Below, one piece after another: positions 1 through 6,660 of a DNA stretch of 6,662 bases. Below the pieces are notes generated by a model. The model saw nothing but the letters and a program-made list of their open reading frames with translations, was not told where the DNA came from and searched no databases. Source of the stretch: CAZAYB01 sp964489215 (GTDB taxonomy: Bacteria; Planctomycetota; Phycisphaerae; Sedimentisphaerales; Anaerohalosphaeraceae). The position numbers and the translations under genes are program-made. Each line of letters starts with the position of its first letter. Positions within the stretch are counted from its first letter, which is position 1. The stretch spans positions 1-6,662 of the forward strand of contig CAZAYB010000177.1 of assembly GCA_964489215.1 (NCBI GenBank), read 5' to 3'.

Positions 1-1
1 T

Positions 2-55
2 AATACGACCGGTCCGAACAAAAGCAATTATTACAGCCTGACTGGAGAATTGTGA
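2..55 (+). CDS. Possible C-terminal end of an upstream gene (partial)
   Basis: One forward frame is open from the window edge and ends at a TGA at 53-55, giving a 17-residue tail (NTTGPNKSNYYSLTGEL). The sequence just after the stop turns sharply AT-rich, as expected when coding sequence gives way to a spacer. The tail is too short to identify a family. A second forward frame is also open from position 3 to a TGA at 39-41, so the choice of frame is weak, and the whole stretch may be noncoding. Confidence 0.2.
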   Translation, partial: NTTGPNKSNYYSLTGEL

Positions 56-126
56 AATTTAACTTGATTTTTGGTTTATTTACGGGCAAATTTAATTTTC
101 TGGTACCCATAAGTTTAAGCTTTTTT

Positions 127-132
127 AAGGGA
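127..132 (+). promoter_or_regulatory. Ribosome-binding site of the dehydrogenase gene
   Basis: AAGGGA lies five bases (all A) upstream of the ATG at 138, a good Shine-Dalgarno match that supports this start. The 70 bases upstream are AT-rich, but I could not find a -35/-10 pair with acceptable spacing. Confidence 0.6.
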
Positions 133-137
133 AAAAA

Positions 138-1484
138 ATGAATCCTTATGAATTATTGAACAGACCTTACCAATGCCAATGCGGCAAAACTCATTTTGTC
201 AATACCCGTAAACTCGTTTATGAGACAGATGCTTTAGATCGGCTTGTATCATTTGTTGGGTCAATGGGGCAGCTGGATAAATCGGGTTCGGTGGTGGTAG
301 TATCGGATAAACGCACCAATGCAATAGCTGGGTCGAAAACCGCAAGTGCCATTGAAGGTTTGCAGGTTGAGGCTGAACAAATAATTGTACCTGACACAGA
401 GAGCAAAACCGGCTGGTGTGTTTGCGATGATGCGACGGTAGAATGGCTCAAAAAGCAGATATTATCCATTGATTCAAAGCCTTTTTTGATTATTGCGGCA
501 GGTTCTGGAGTTATAAACGATCTTTGCAAGTGGTCTTCGTTCGATCTTGGACTGCCTTATATAGTTTTTGCAACAGCTGCGAGCATGAACGGTTATTCGG
601 CAGCGAACGTTGCTGCTAAAATAAACGGGTTAAAGGTTGTCCACAGGGCGAGGGGGCCTTTGGCGGTTTTCGCAGAGCCTGAAATAATAGAAAATGCGCC
701 GCGTGAAATGACATCTGCGGGGTTTGGTGATACGATAGCCAAGCCATTCAGTACAGCAGACTGGCAGCTGAATAATTTTCTTTTTGACGAATATTACTGC
801 CCTTTCTGCGCTTCGATAATAAATGATCTTGAGCCGGGCTATCTTTCAAATCCGGAGCTAATAGCACAATGTGAGGGTTCAGCAATCAAGGCTCTTTTTG
901 AGGCTCTTTTCTTTACCGGTGCGGCTATGACGATGGTCGGCACAAGTGCGCCTGCTTCGGGAGCGGAGCATCTGTTCAGCCACAGTCTGGATATGTACAG
1001 TGCCAACAGAGATATGGAGCATGACCTGCACGGCAGGCAGGTTGGGCTTGGGGTAATCATCTCGGCAGCACTTTATGAGAAGGTTTTGGGCATTGAAAAT
1101 CCATCTTTTGTCAGTTTTGAGCCCGATATTGACCAGGATTACTGGAAAAACGAGAAGCTTATCGCTGCTGTAGAGCAGCAGTATTCAGCGAAACTTCCTC
1201 TTGCAGAGAAAGCGGGGGAAATATTGCGTGAAGCAGGTAAATGGGACGCTTTTCGTGAGCTTTTGAGTAAATCGGTCACACCTGCCATAACAGTTAAAAA
1301 CTGGCTTAGAGAAGCTAACGGAGCTGATACGGTCGGAGATATTGGATGTTCCAAAGAGCTTGCAATCGAAACTATAAATAAAATGAACCAATTCAGGACA
1401 CGTATTACTATAGTTGATATTGCCTGGCTTGTCGGGGTGTTGCCGGGGGCGGCAGAGCAGATCACGAACGAATATTTGTTTTAA
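138..1484 (+). CDS. sn-glycerol-1-phosphate dehydrogenase-like protein (AraM/EgsA family)
   Basis: This 448-residue protein belongs to the iron/zinc-dependent polyol dehydrogenase superfamily, closest in motifs to AraM/EgsA, which use NAD(P)H to reduce dihydroxyacetone phosphate to sn-glycerol-1-phosphate in the cytosol. The dinucleotide-binding motif GSGVIND is at residues 122-128. Expected metal ligands are D198 (in AGFGD), H278 (in SGAEH) and H298 (in HDLHG), with spacings like those of characterised family members. TAASMNGYSA (146-155) aligns with the family's substrate-pocket motif but has N151 where AraM has Asp. The protein is longer than B. subtilis AraM (about 394 residues); some of the excess lies in the region after about residue 318. 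The N-terminus carries CQCGKTH (C13, C15), and a CxxC occurs at 221-224. There is no signal peptide or membrane segment. The gene is followed by a terminator and appears monocistronic or last in its operon. The family is secure; the exact substrate is not. Confidence 0.85.
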   Translation: MNPYELLNRPYQCQCGKTHFVNTRKLVYETDALDRLVSFVGSMGQLDKSGSVVVVSDKRTNAIAGSKTASAIEGLQVEAEQIIVPDTESKTGWCVCDDATVEWLKKQILSIDSKPFLIIAAGSGVINDLCKWSSFDLGLPYIVFATAASMNGYSAANVAAKINGLKVVHRARGPLAVFAEPEIIENAPREMTSAGFGDTIAKPFSTADWQLNNFLFDEYYCPFCASIINDLEPGYLSNPELIAQCEGSAIKALFEALFFTGAAMTMVGTSAPASGAEHLFSHSLDMYSANRDMEHDLHGRQVGLGVIISAALYEKVLGIENPSFVSFEPDIDQDYWKNEKLIAAVEQQYSAKLPLAEKAGEILREAGKWDAFRELLSKSVTPAITVKNWLREANGADTVGDIGCSKELAIETINKMNQFRTRITIVDIAWLVGVLPGAAEQITNEYLF

Positions 1485-1654
1485 GCAATCGTTTTTTTAA
1501 AAAAAATATCTTTTTTAAGAGCTTAAAATCGGCATTATTAACACTGAAATGCTGAATTAGAAGGTAAGTTTCTTTATTAGAAGTAACAATTTTTAACAAA
1601 ATATACGATATTAAAATGTAGAACAGCCATCATATTCTTCACGGTTTTTCGGAC

Positions 1655-1696
1655 ACTGGCAGGTGGGTTTCAAGGCCCATCTGTCAGTATTTTTTT
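1655..1696 (+). terminator. Strong intrinsic terminator hairpin
   Basis: The left arm 1655-1667 (ACTGGCAGGTGGG) pairs with the right arm 1676-1688 (CCCATCTGTCAGT) over 13 consecutive pairs, two of them G-U. The loop is 8 nt, and A plus seven T follow at 1689-1696. The T-run follows the hairpin only on the + strand, so it acts on rightward transcription. It lies 170 nt after the dehydrogenase stop and 188 nt before the kinase ATG, so it could end the first transcript, end a small RNA, or serve as an attenuator in the kinase leader. Confidence 0.8.
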
Positions 1697-1724
1697 GCGC
1701 ATTAGAGCCAAAAGACTACAATAC

Positions 1725-1745
1725 AAGATTTTACGAATCTTTTTT
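1725..1745 (+). terminator. Second, weak terminator-like hairpin
   Basis: AAGATT (1725-1730) and AATCTT (1736-1741) form a perfect 6-bp stem with a 5-nt loop, and the T-run reaches 1745. The stem has only one G-C pair and would be unstable alone. Its position about 30 nt after the strong hairpin suggests a backup terminator, but chance in T-rich DNA is possible. Confidence 0.3.
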
Positions 1746-1874
1746 CATTTCGATAATTTTTCCTGCCTGCTTATCCGGAAGTTGTTTTAGGCGGACATTG
1801 AGTTTTGAAGTTAATTTGCCGGTTTTTTTTGTCGAAACATTTGTATTAGTTTCAGGACAGGGCAGGATTTGCAT

Positions 1875-1880
1875 GAGGAG
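1875..1880 (+). promoter_or_regulatory. Ribosome-binding site of the kinase-like gene
   Basis: GAGGAG is a strong Shine-Dalgarno match. The spacer to the ATG at 1885 is only four bases, shorter than usual. An in-frame TAA occupies 1882-1884, directly before the ATG, so the protein cannot start further upstream. Confidence 0.65.
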
Positions 1881-1884
1881 CTAA

Positions 1885-3402
1885 ATGTCAAAATCAGATA
1901 AAACAATTAACGATAATGAAACGGCAATAACTTCAAAAAAGGCAGAAAGTTCCATGGAAGACGGCTTAGTCCAAAACAGCGAACAAAATAATCTTTCCCA
2001 GAAACCGCAGGGCCGAGAGTATGAAAGCCAATTGCTCAAGGATCTTACTTTCAAGGCCAGGTCTATGCTTAACGCAATTATCGGCTTTAGTGAGCTGCTT
2101 GAAAGCGATTCTCTGACAGAATCCCAGGAAGATTATGTGCATGAGATAAATCAAACCAGCAACAGCCTTGTACGTCTTGTTGAGGATACCTTACTTCTCA
2201 GCAGGCTGGAAAATAACAAAATCAAACCTGATTATCAGACGTTTTCGCTTACCCGTATACTTGATGAGCTTTATTCGCTTAGTGAACCAGCGGCAGAGAA
2301 GAAAGGGCTTAAATTTGAAATAAAGCAACTGACCGAACTGCCCCGAACGATATCAACCGACATGACGATTTTAAGCCAGATATTATGGGCCCTTGTTTCC
2401 AACGGTATAGAATATACAGATAAAGGAAGTGTTAGTGTAAATGTCTCGATGGTTTTCAGTGCAGAAGGCCCCAGTATAGTCTTCGAGGTCAAAGATACCG
2501 GTGCCGGTATTGACTTTTTTAAGCAAAGCACGGTTTTTGAATCATTTGTTCAGGTTCGCAATGATATGGGAGTAACTCGTCCGGGACTTGGTTTGTCTCT
2601 TGCGTGGCGTTTGGCGAAAATTCTCGGCGGTGAACTTGCGTTATCGAGCAAATCCAATAAAGGAACAGTTTTCAGCCTCTGGATACCTGCCAACTGTACT
2701 ATTGGGACAGAGACTCCTCTGCTTGAGTATAATTATGATCCGGCGGCTAAAAACTCCGCCGAAAAAACAGAAAATAATGCTTCTGTTGAAAGTCCCAAAT
2801 GCTCAGGCCATGTTCTGCTCGTTGAAGATGATCCTTCCAACCGTGAAGTCATAAGCTCGATGCTTGGAATAATCGGGCTTGAAGTTACAACCGCTGAAGA
2901 CGGACTTGATGCTCTTGAAAAAATAGACGGGTGCAACTGCGACCTTATCCTGATGGATATATATATGCCGAGGATGAATGGTTTTGAGGCTGCATGCGCA
3001 TTGCGTGAAAAGGGGTACAGTGTGCCGATAATCGCTCTGACAGCAAAGGTATTGTCGGAGCACGACGACAGAAAAGCAGTGGAAAATTTTGACAGTACCA
3101 TAATCAAACCAGTTAACAAAAAGAAGCTTAGTGAAGTAGTCTCGAGATATCTGCCTTCATTTTTCGAATCTAAACGTCTTGATAGTAAAGATTCAGAACG
3201 TGTTGTGGACCTTAACCCGGTTTTAAACGGTGATGGCAGCAGGTTATCGGAGAAAACTGAAACGCAGGAACAAAGCCCGGCTGACAAAGATGATGATCTT
3301 GTAATGTTCCTGGATGATGATAATGACAATCAGGACAGTGCAAAAGCTAAGGTTAAAAAAGATGATGACGGCTCTATCGTTATCGATTTTACAGATGACT
3401 AA
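1885..3402 (+). CDS. Hybrid histidine-kinase-like protein lacking the phospho-accepting His, with receiver domain
   Basis: This 505-residue soluble protein has no membrane segment or signal peptide. In order it has a polar, probably disordered N-terminus (1-45), a DHp-like two-helix region (about 46-112), a HATPase domain (about 120-268), a linker, a receiver domain (about 308-425) and an acidic tail (430-505). The HATPase shows an N-box (N173 in SNGIEYT), a G1 box (DTGAGI, 204-209) and a G2 box (GLGL, 234-237), although the first Gly of the usual GxGLGL is R232. The H-box is clearly recognisable (LNAIIGFSELL, 62-72), but the His position is F56 (TTC). The receiver keeps E314/D315, phospho-site D358, T386 and K408. 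It is probably an adaptor or phosphate acceptor in a phosphorelay rather than an autokinase. The gene lies 17 nt upstream of the assembly ATPase, suggesting co-transcription and a role in pilus or secretion control. Confidence 0.85.
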   Translation: MSKSDKTINDNETAITSKKAESSMEDGLVQNSEQNNLSQKPQGREYESQLLKDLTFKARSMLNAIIGFSELLESDSLTESQEDYVHEINQTSNSLVRLVEDTLLLSRLENNKIKPDYQTFSLTRILDELYSLSEPAAEKKGLKFEIKQLTELPRTISTDMTILSQILWALVSNGIEYTDKGSVSVNVSMVFSAEGPSIVFEVKDTGAGIDFFKQSTVFESFVQVRNDMGVTRPGLGLSLAWRLAKILGGELALSSKSNKGTVFSLWIPANCTIGTETPLLEYNYDPAAKNSAEKTENNASVESPKCSGHVLLVEDDPSNREVISSMLGIIGLEVTTAEDGLDALEKIDGCNCDLILMDIYMPRMNGFEAACALREKGYSVPIIALTAKVLSEHDDRKAVENFDSTIIKPVNKKKLSEVVSRYLPSFFESKRLDSKDSERVVDLNPVLNGDGSRLSEKTETQEQSPADKDDDLVMFLDDDNDNQDSAKAKVKKDDDGSIVIDFTDD

Positions 3403-3417
3403 ATTCAACTTTTTTTC

Positions 3418-3422
3418 AGGTG
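3418..3422 (+). promoter_or_regulatory. AGGTG ribosome site that bears on the ATPase start
   Basis: AGGTG overlaps the GTG at 3420 and lies six bases upstream of an in-frame TTG at 3429. The bases before the GTG are pyrimidine-rich and hold no ribosome site, so initiation at TTG 3429 has better local support, although GTG is generally the commoner start codon. Confidence 0.4.
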
Positions 3423-5171
3423 CATAAGTTGATAACTGAAAGCGAACATAAAACAGAGAATACTACCCGATTTGGTGATTGGCTTGTCAGTCAGGGAGTT
3501 ATTACTCATGACCAGCTTTGCCAGGGTCTTAACGAACAGGCTAAGATAGGCGGCAGGCTTGGTGACTGTTTGTGCAAGCTTAATATTCTCAGCCAGGAGG
3601 ATATAACCCGCTCGCTTTCAGGTTTTCTGAATATCGACTGTTACAGCCTTGAGGATATAAGCAATATTGATCTGGAAATGGCCAGGGAGATACCTGAAAA
3701 TATTGCCAAGCGTTTCAATGTTGTGGCTCTTTCGCGTGACGGTGATGAAGTTTTACTGGCGATGTCGGATCCATTGAATATTATCGCTACCGATACCGTT
3801 GCCCTTAAGCTGAAATGCCAGGTGAAGCCTGTTCTTGCTCCGCCGAATGATATTACACGAGCGATCGAGCTTATCTATCACGGCGGTGATCTTGAGGAAA
3901 AGAAGTTAAAAGAGCTTGTAGATGTTGAGATCAGCACCGAGGAAGATATTATCCAGGAAGAAGATGATGTTGCTGATATCAGCAAGGAGTCTGATGCTGC
4001 TGAGGCTCCTGTTATAAGATTTGTTGATCTTCTTCTAAGCCAGGCAGTTAAAAAACGAGCAAGTGATATACATGTCGAGCCGCAGGAAAAGAACATGTCG
4101 GTTCGTATGCGTGTTGACGGTGTTCTTGTAAATATGGTTCCGCCTCCGCGCAAGATGCAGGCGGCCATCATAGCCAGGCTCAAAATACTTTCCGACATGG
4201 ACATTGCTGAACGCAGGCTTCCTCAGGACGGACGATTCAAGATTCGTGCTCCCGGCAGGGAAATAGATGTTCGTGTATCATCGATACCAGCGATATACGG
4301 CGAGAAGATAGTAATGCGTATTCTTGATAAAACCGCGGTAAGTCACGATCTGGATGTAATCGGGCTTGAAGAAGATCTTCTTGTCAAGTTAAAGCTCACA
4401 CTTGAACAGCCTCACGGAATAGTAATAGTAACCGGCCCAACGGGCAGCGGTAAAAGTACAACCCTTTATTCGGCGCTTAACTATCTTAAGGATCCAAGGA
4501 AAAATATTACGACGGTTGAGGATCCTGTTGAGTATCGGATGGACGGGATAAATCAGATTCAGATTAAGCCGGAAATCGACCTTGATTTTGCGATATGTCT
4601 GCGGGCGATTTTGAGGCAGGACCCTGATATAATTCTTATAGGTGAGATCAGGGACAAGGAAACAATGGAGATAGCTATTAAGGCATCTTTAACGGGGCAT
4701 CTTGTTTTGAGCACATTCCATACCAACGATGCACCAAGTGCTATAAGCAGGCTTACATATATGGGACTTGAGCCTTATCTGCTTTCATCGTCGCTTAATC
4801 TTATAATAGCTCAGCGTCTTGTGAGGAAGATATGCGACAAATGCAAGGAACCAACTGAGTTTAGTGATGAGATAATTAAAAAGCTCAGGCTCAGTGACAA
4901 GGATATTAAAGAGAATACTTTTTATCGCGGCAAGGGGTGTCAGAATTGCCAGGATACCGGTTTTAAGGGCAGGATGCCGATATTTGAGTTTCTTCTGATA
5001 GACAATGAGATACGTAAAAGGATTGTAGAAGGTTCTTCTGAATCTGAAATACGTTCCATGGCCCGGGAGAGAGGCTATGGCGGCCTTTTGGAAAGCGGTA
5101 TAACCAGAGTCAAGCAGGGTTTTACGACACCTGAAGAAGTTCTGGCAATTACTTTTGCTGAAGAGGTATAG
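3420..5171 (+). CDS. Type IV pilus / type II secretion assembly ATPase (GspE/PilB family)
   Basis: This 583-residue cytoplasmic hexameric ATPase family powers pilin or pseudopilin assembly at the inner membrane, working with the GspF/PilC platform encoded next. An N-terminal MshEN/T2SSE_N domain (about 17-155) contains two repeats starting RFGDWL (17-22) and RLGDCL (46-51), which resemble the c-di-GMP-binding motif. An acidic linker (about 157-195) follows. The ATPase core has Walker A GPTGSGKST (339-347), an Asp box VEDPVEY (366-372), Walker B ending GEIRD (408-412) and a His box with H427 and H434 (TGHLVLSTFHTND). C472/C475 and C507/C510 form the tetracysteine zinc site of the GspE/PilB branch, which argues against a PilT retraction ATPase. 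Length is typical. The start is GTG 3420 or TTG 3429. Sequence alone does not decide between pilus and secretion use. Confidence 0.93.
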   Translation: MHKLITESEHKTENTTRFGDWLVSQGVITHDQLCQGLNEQAKIGGRLGDCLCKLNILSQEDITRSLSGFLNIDCYSLEDISNIDLEMAREIPENIAKRFNVVALSRDGDEVLLAMSDPLNIIATDTVALKLKCQVKPVLAPPNDITRAIELIYHGGDLEEKKLKELVDVEISTEEDIIQEEDDVADISKESDAAEAPVIRFVDLLLSQAVKKRASDIHVEPQEKNMSVRMRVDGVLVNMVPPPRKMQAAIIARLKILSDMDIAERRLPQDGRFKIRAPGREIDVRVSSIPAIYGEKIVMRILDKTAVSHDLDVIGLEEDLLVKLKLTLEQPHGIVIVTGPTGSGKSTTLYSALNYLKDPRKNITTVEDPVEYRMDGINQIQIKPEIDLDFAICLRAILRQDPDIILIGEIRDKETMEIAIKASLTGHLVLSTFHTNDAPSAISRLTYMGLEPYLLSSSLNLIIAQRLVRKICDKCKEPTEFSDEIIKKLRLSDKDIKENTFYRGKGCQNCQDTGFKGRMPIFEFLLIDNEIRKRIVEGSSESEIRSMARERGYGGLLESGITRVKQGFTTPEEVLAITFAEEV

Positions 5172-5255
5172 TTTTGTTTTGTAATCATCAGTAATAATTA
5201 TATTGAGATGGATATTTAACACTGAATTTAGTTTCAGCATTTTTTAATAGTGATC

Positions 5256-5260
5256 GGAGA
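5256..5260 (+). promoter_or_regulatory. Ribosome-binding site of the platform gene
   Basis: GGAGA lies five bases upstream of the ATG at 5266 and fixes that start. The 94-nt gap after the ATPase gene is AT-rich, with only a 5-bp hairpin (5222-5237) followed by a T-run, too weak to claim as a terminator. Confidence 0.55.
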
Positions 5261-5265
5261 TTGAA

Positions 5266-6492
5266 ATGAGCAATTTCAAATTTATAGCCTGGGACAGCAG
5301 CGGCGGAAAAAAAGAGGGTTTTATTCAGGCGGTTAGTGAAGAAGATGTTTTGCTGAAACTACGAGAAAAGGCTTTGACGCCGGTTTCTGTCAATATTGTA
5401 AAGATGCCTAAAAGACAACAGGGAGTCAAAACGGCTAAGAAAGGCGGCAGAAAAAGGCATGTTAAATCTTCTGATTTGTCATCATTTTGCTGGCAGCTGA
5501 GCACAATGATAGAAGGCGGTGTTCCGATAACAGATGCGATGGAAATTATTTCCGAAGATACTGATAACGCTGTATTCAGTGATGTTCTTTGTGAGATGGC
5601 CCAGAATATAAGAAAAGGTCTTCCCATTCTCGATACAGTTGACAAATATCCCAAGATATTCGGGACCATGTTTTCAGCAATGATAGCGGCAGGTGAACAG
5701 GGAGGTATTTTATCGGAAACGCTCCAAAGGCTGGCAGTATATTTTGAGAACAGGGACAAATTAAAGAGAAAGCTCCGCGGGGCTATGGCATATCCTCTTT
5801 TCGTAATAGGTTTTGTCTGTTTGATAATAGCGGCGTTAATGACATTTATCATACCGCGATTTCAGGAGATATTCAAACAGATAGACGGGGAGCTTCCTGC
5901 GTTTACTCGTGCATTTATGGCATTTTATCAGACTTTAGTTGCAAATTTGATGCCTGGTTTTTTGATAACAGTTCTTATAACTGTTTCCCTTGTGGCGTTT
6001 AACAGGAGCGTTAAGGGACACAGGTTTTTCAGCAAGCTTATTTTGAAGATACCTGTAATAGGCAAGATAATCACTCAGGGTTTTATGGCAATGTTTACCA
6101 AGACTTTGGCAGTACTTTTGCAGTCCGGCGTTTCTATACTTAACGCATTTGACATTCTTGAGCGTATGACGAAAAACGATGTCATTACAGAGGCTATAGC
6201 CAAAACTCGTGAGGAAATAGTGGCAGGTGCAAGCATATCACAGGCAATGGAGGCGTCGAATTTTTATCCGCGTTTAACGATAAAGATGACACAGGTTGGA
6301 GAAGAGAGCGGCTCGCTTCCTGAGGTTATGGAAAAGATAAGCAATCATTATGAAAAGATGGTTGATGACGCAGTGAGTTTATTGACAACGCTTCTGGAAC
6401 CATTGCTAATCGCTGTGGTAGGGGGGATCGTACTGACAGTTGTTTTGGCACTGTATTTACCAGTGTTTTCATTATCGGACATTAAGGGGTAA
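5266..6492 (+). CDS. Type IV pilus / type II secretion inner-membrane platform protein (GspF/PilC family)
   Basis: This 408-residue polytopic protein is the inner-membrane platform through which the assembly ATPase drives pilin extrusion. A short N-terminal domain (about 3-45) is followed by a basic linker (about 48-67) and two T2SSF repeats, roughly 70-195 and 273-397. The repeats carry the paired family motifs AAGEQGGIL (141-149) and TQVGEESGSLPE (342-353). Hydrophobic membrane segments are seen near 176-196, 228-245 and 379-400, the usual three-helix topology. Length matches the family norm of about 400. It follows the ATPase gene in the same direction, the conserved order for pilus and secretion clusters, so a shared operon is likely despite the 94-nt gap. 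Motifs appear intact. Confidence 0.93.
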   Translation: MSNFKFIAWDSSGGKKEGFIQAVSEEDVLLKLREKALTPVSVNIVKMPKRQQGVKTAKKGGRKRHVKSSDLSSFCWQLSTMIEGGVPITDAMEIISEDTDNAVFSDVLCEMAQNIRKGLPILDTVDKYPKIFGTMFSAMIAAGEQGGILSETLQRLAVYFENRDKLKRKLRGAMAYPLFVIGFVCLIIAALMTFIIPRFQEIFKQIDGELPAFTRAFMAFYQTLVANLMPGFLITVLITVSLVAFNRSVKGHRFFSKLILKIPVIGKIITQGFMAMFTKTLAVLLQSGVSILNAFDILERMTKNDVITEAIAKTREEIVAGASISQAMEASNFYPRLTIKMTQVGEESGSLPEVMEKISNHYEKMVDDAVSLLTTLLEPLLIAVVGGIVLTVVLALYLPVFSLSDIKG

Positions 6493-6654
6493 GCCCTGCT
6501 GATAATTGACCGGTAATTATACCGATTTTAAGGATTAAAACAATTATTTTAAGCGTTTGAAGTTATTTTGTCTAACAAAAAAGTCGAATAAGAGTCTGCG
6601 GGAACATCGTAGTTTCTGCAAACCTTGAATTTTATAACTAAAGGTAAAGTTATT

Positions 6655-6660
6655 AGGAGA
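6655..6660 (+). promoter_or_regulatory. Ribosome-binding site for a gene beginning just past the window
   Basis: AGGAGA is a strong Shine-Dalgarno match at the very end of the window, preceded by about 160 nt without a gene. A start codon would fall a few bases beyond 6662. By analogy with other GspE-GspF clusters the next gene may encode a pilin or pseudopilin, but none of its coding sequence is visible. A 6-bp inverted repeat (ATAACT 6634-6639 / AGTTAT 6648-6653) lies immediately upstream and could form a small hairpin near the ribosome site. Confidence 0.45.

Larger units (their letters stand above)
1485..1884 (+). other. 400-nt noncoding spacer with tandem terminator-like hairpins
   Basis: This AT-rich spacer separates the dehydrogenase from the kinase-like gene. 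It starts with A/T-rich self-complementary tracts (about 1491-1528), including TTTTAA/TTAAAA around GAGC, too weak for a confident terminator. It then holds the strong hairpin at 1655-1696 and a weaker one at 1725-1745. The remaining 140 bases up to the kinase start are T-rich with no recognised motif, apart from the ribosome site. I saw no riboswitch consensus, tRNA or convincing promoter. An open frame at 1663-1884 is judged noncoding because it runs through the hairpin, lacks a ribosome site and is dominated by Phe from T-runs. Confidence 0.6.

Noticed and set aside
64..96. TTGATT and TTTAAT as a possible promoter for the dehydrogenase gene
   Set aside because: The spacing is 21 bases, outside the normal range for the main sigma factor, and the -10 match is poor.
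1538..1548. TTAACACTGAA shared with 5216-5226 in another spacer
   Set aside because: An 11-base match between two AT-rich spacers is too short to claim as a repeat or operator without more copies.
1663..1884. 73-codon open frame ending directly before the kinase-like gene and in its frame
   Set aside because: It runs through the terminator hairpin and its T-run, is Phe-rich from T tracts, has no ribosome site and matches no recognised family.
2733..3329. 198-codon minus-strand open frame inside the kinase-like gene
   Set aside because: It is antisense to a receiver domain with all its conserved residues. Its Ser-rich composition is typical of a shadow frame.
4785..5240. 151-codon minus-strand open frame over the ATPase 3' end
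   Set aside because: It is antisense to the conserved zinc-site region of the ATPase, and no domain is recognisable.
5222..5245. Hairpin CTGAA/TTCAG followed by a T-run between the ATPase and platform genes
   Set aside because: The stem is only 5 bp and AT-rich, and it sits inside a likely operon. It is too weak to call a terminator.
5325..5852. 175-codon minus-strand open frame inside the platform gene
   Set aside because: It is antisense to a well-conserved GspF/PilC repeat and has no supporting motif of its own.
6511..6530. Hairpin CGGTA/TACCG with ATTTTA after the platform gene
   Set aside because: The stem is 5 bp and the T-run short. It could be a weak terminator but is not distinguishable from chance.
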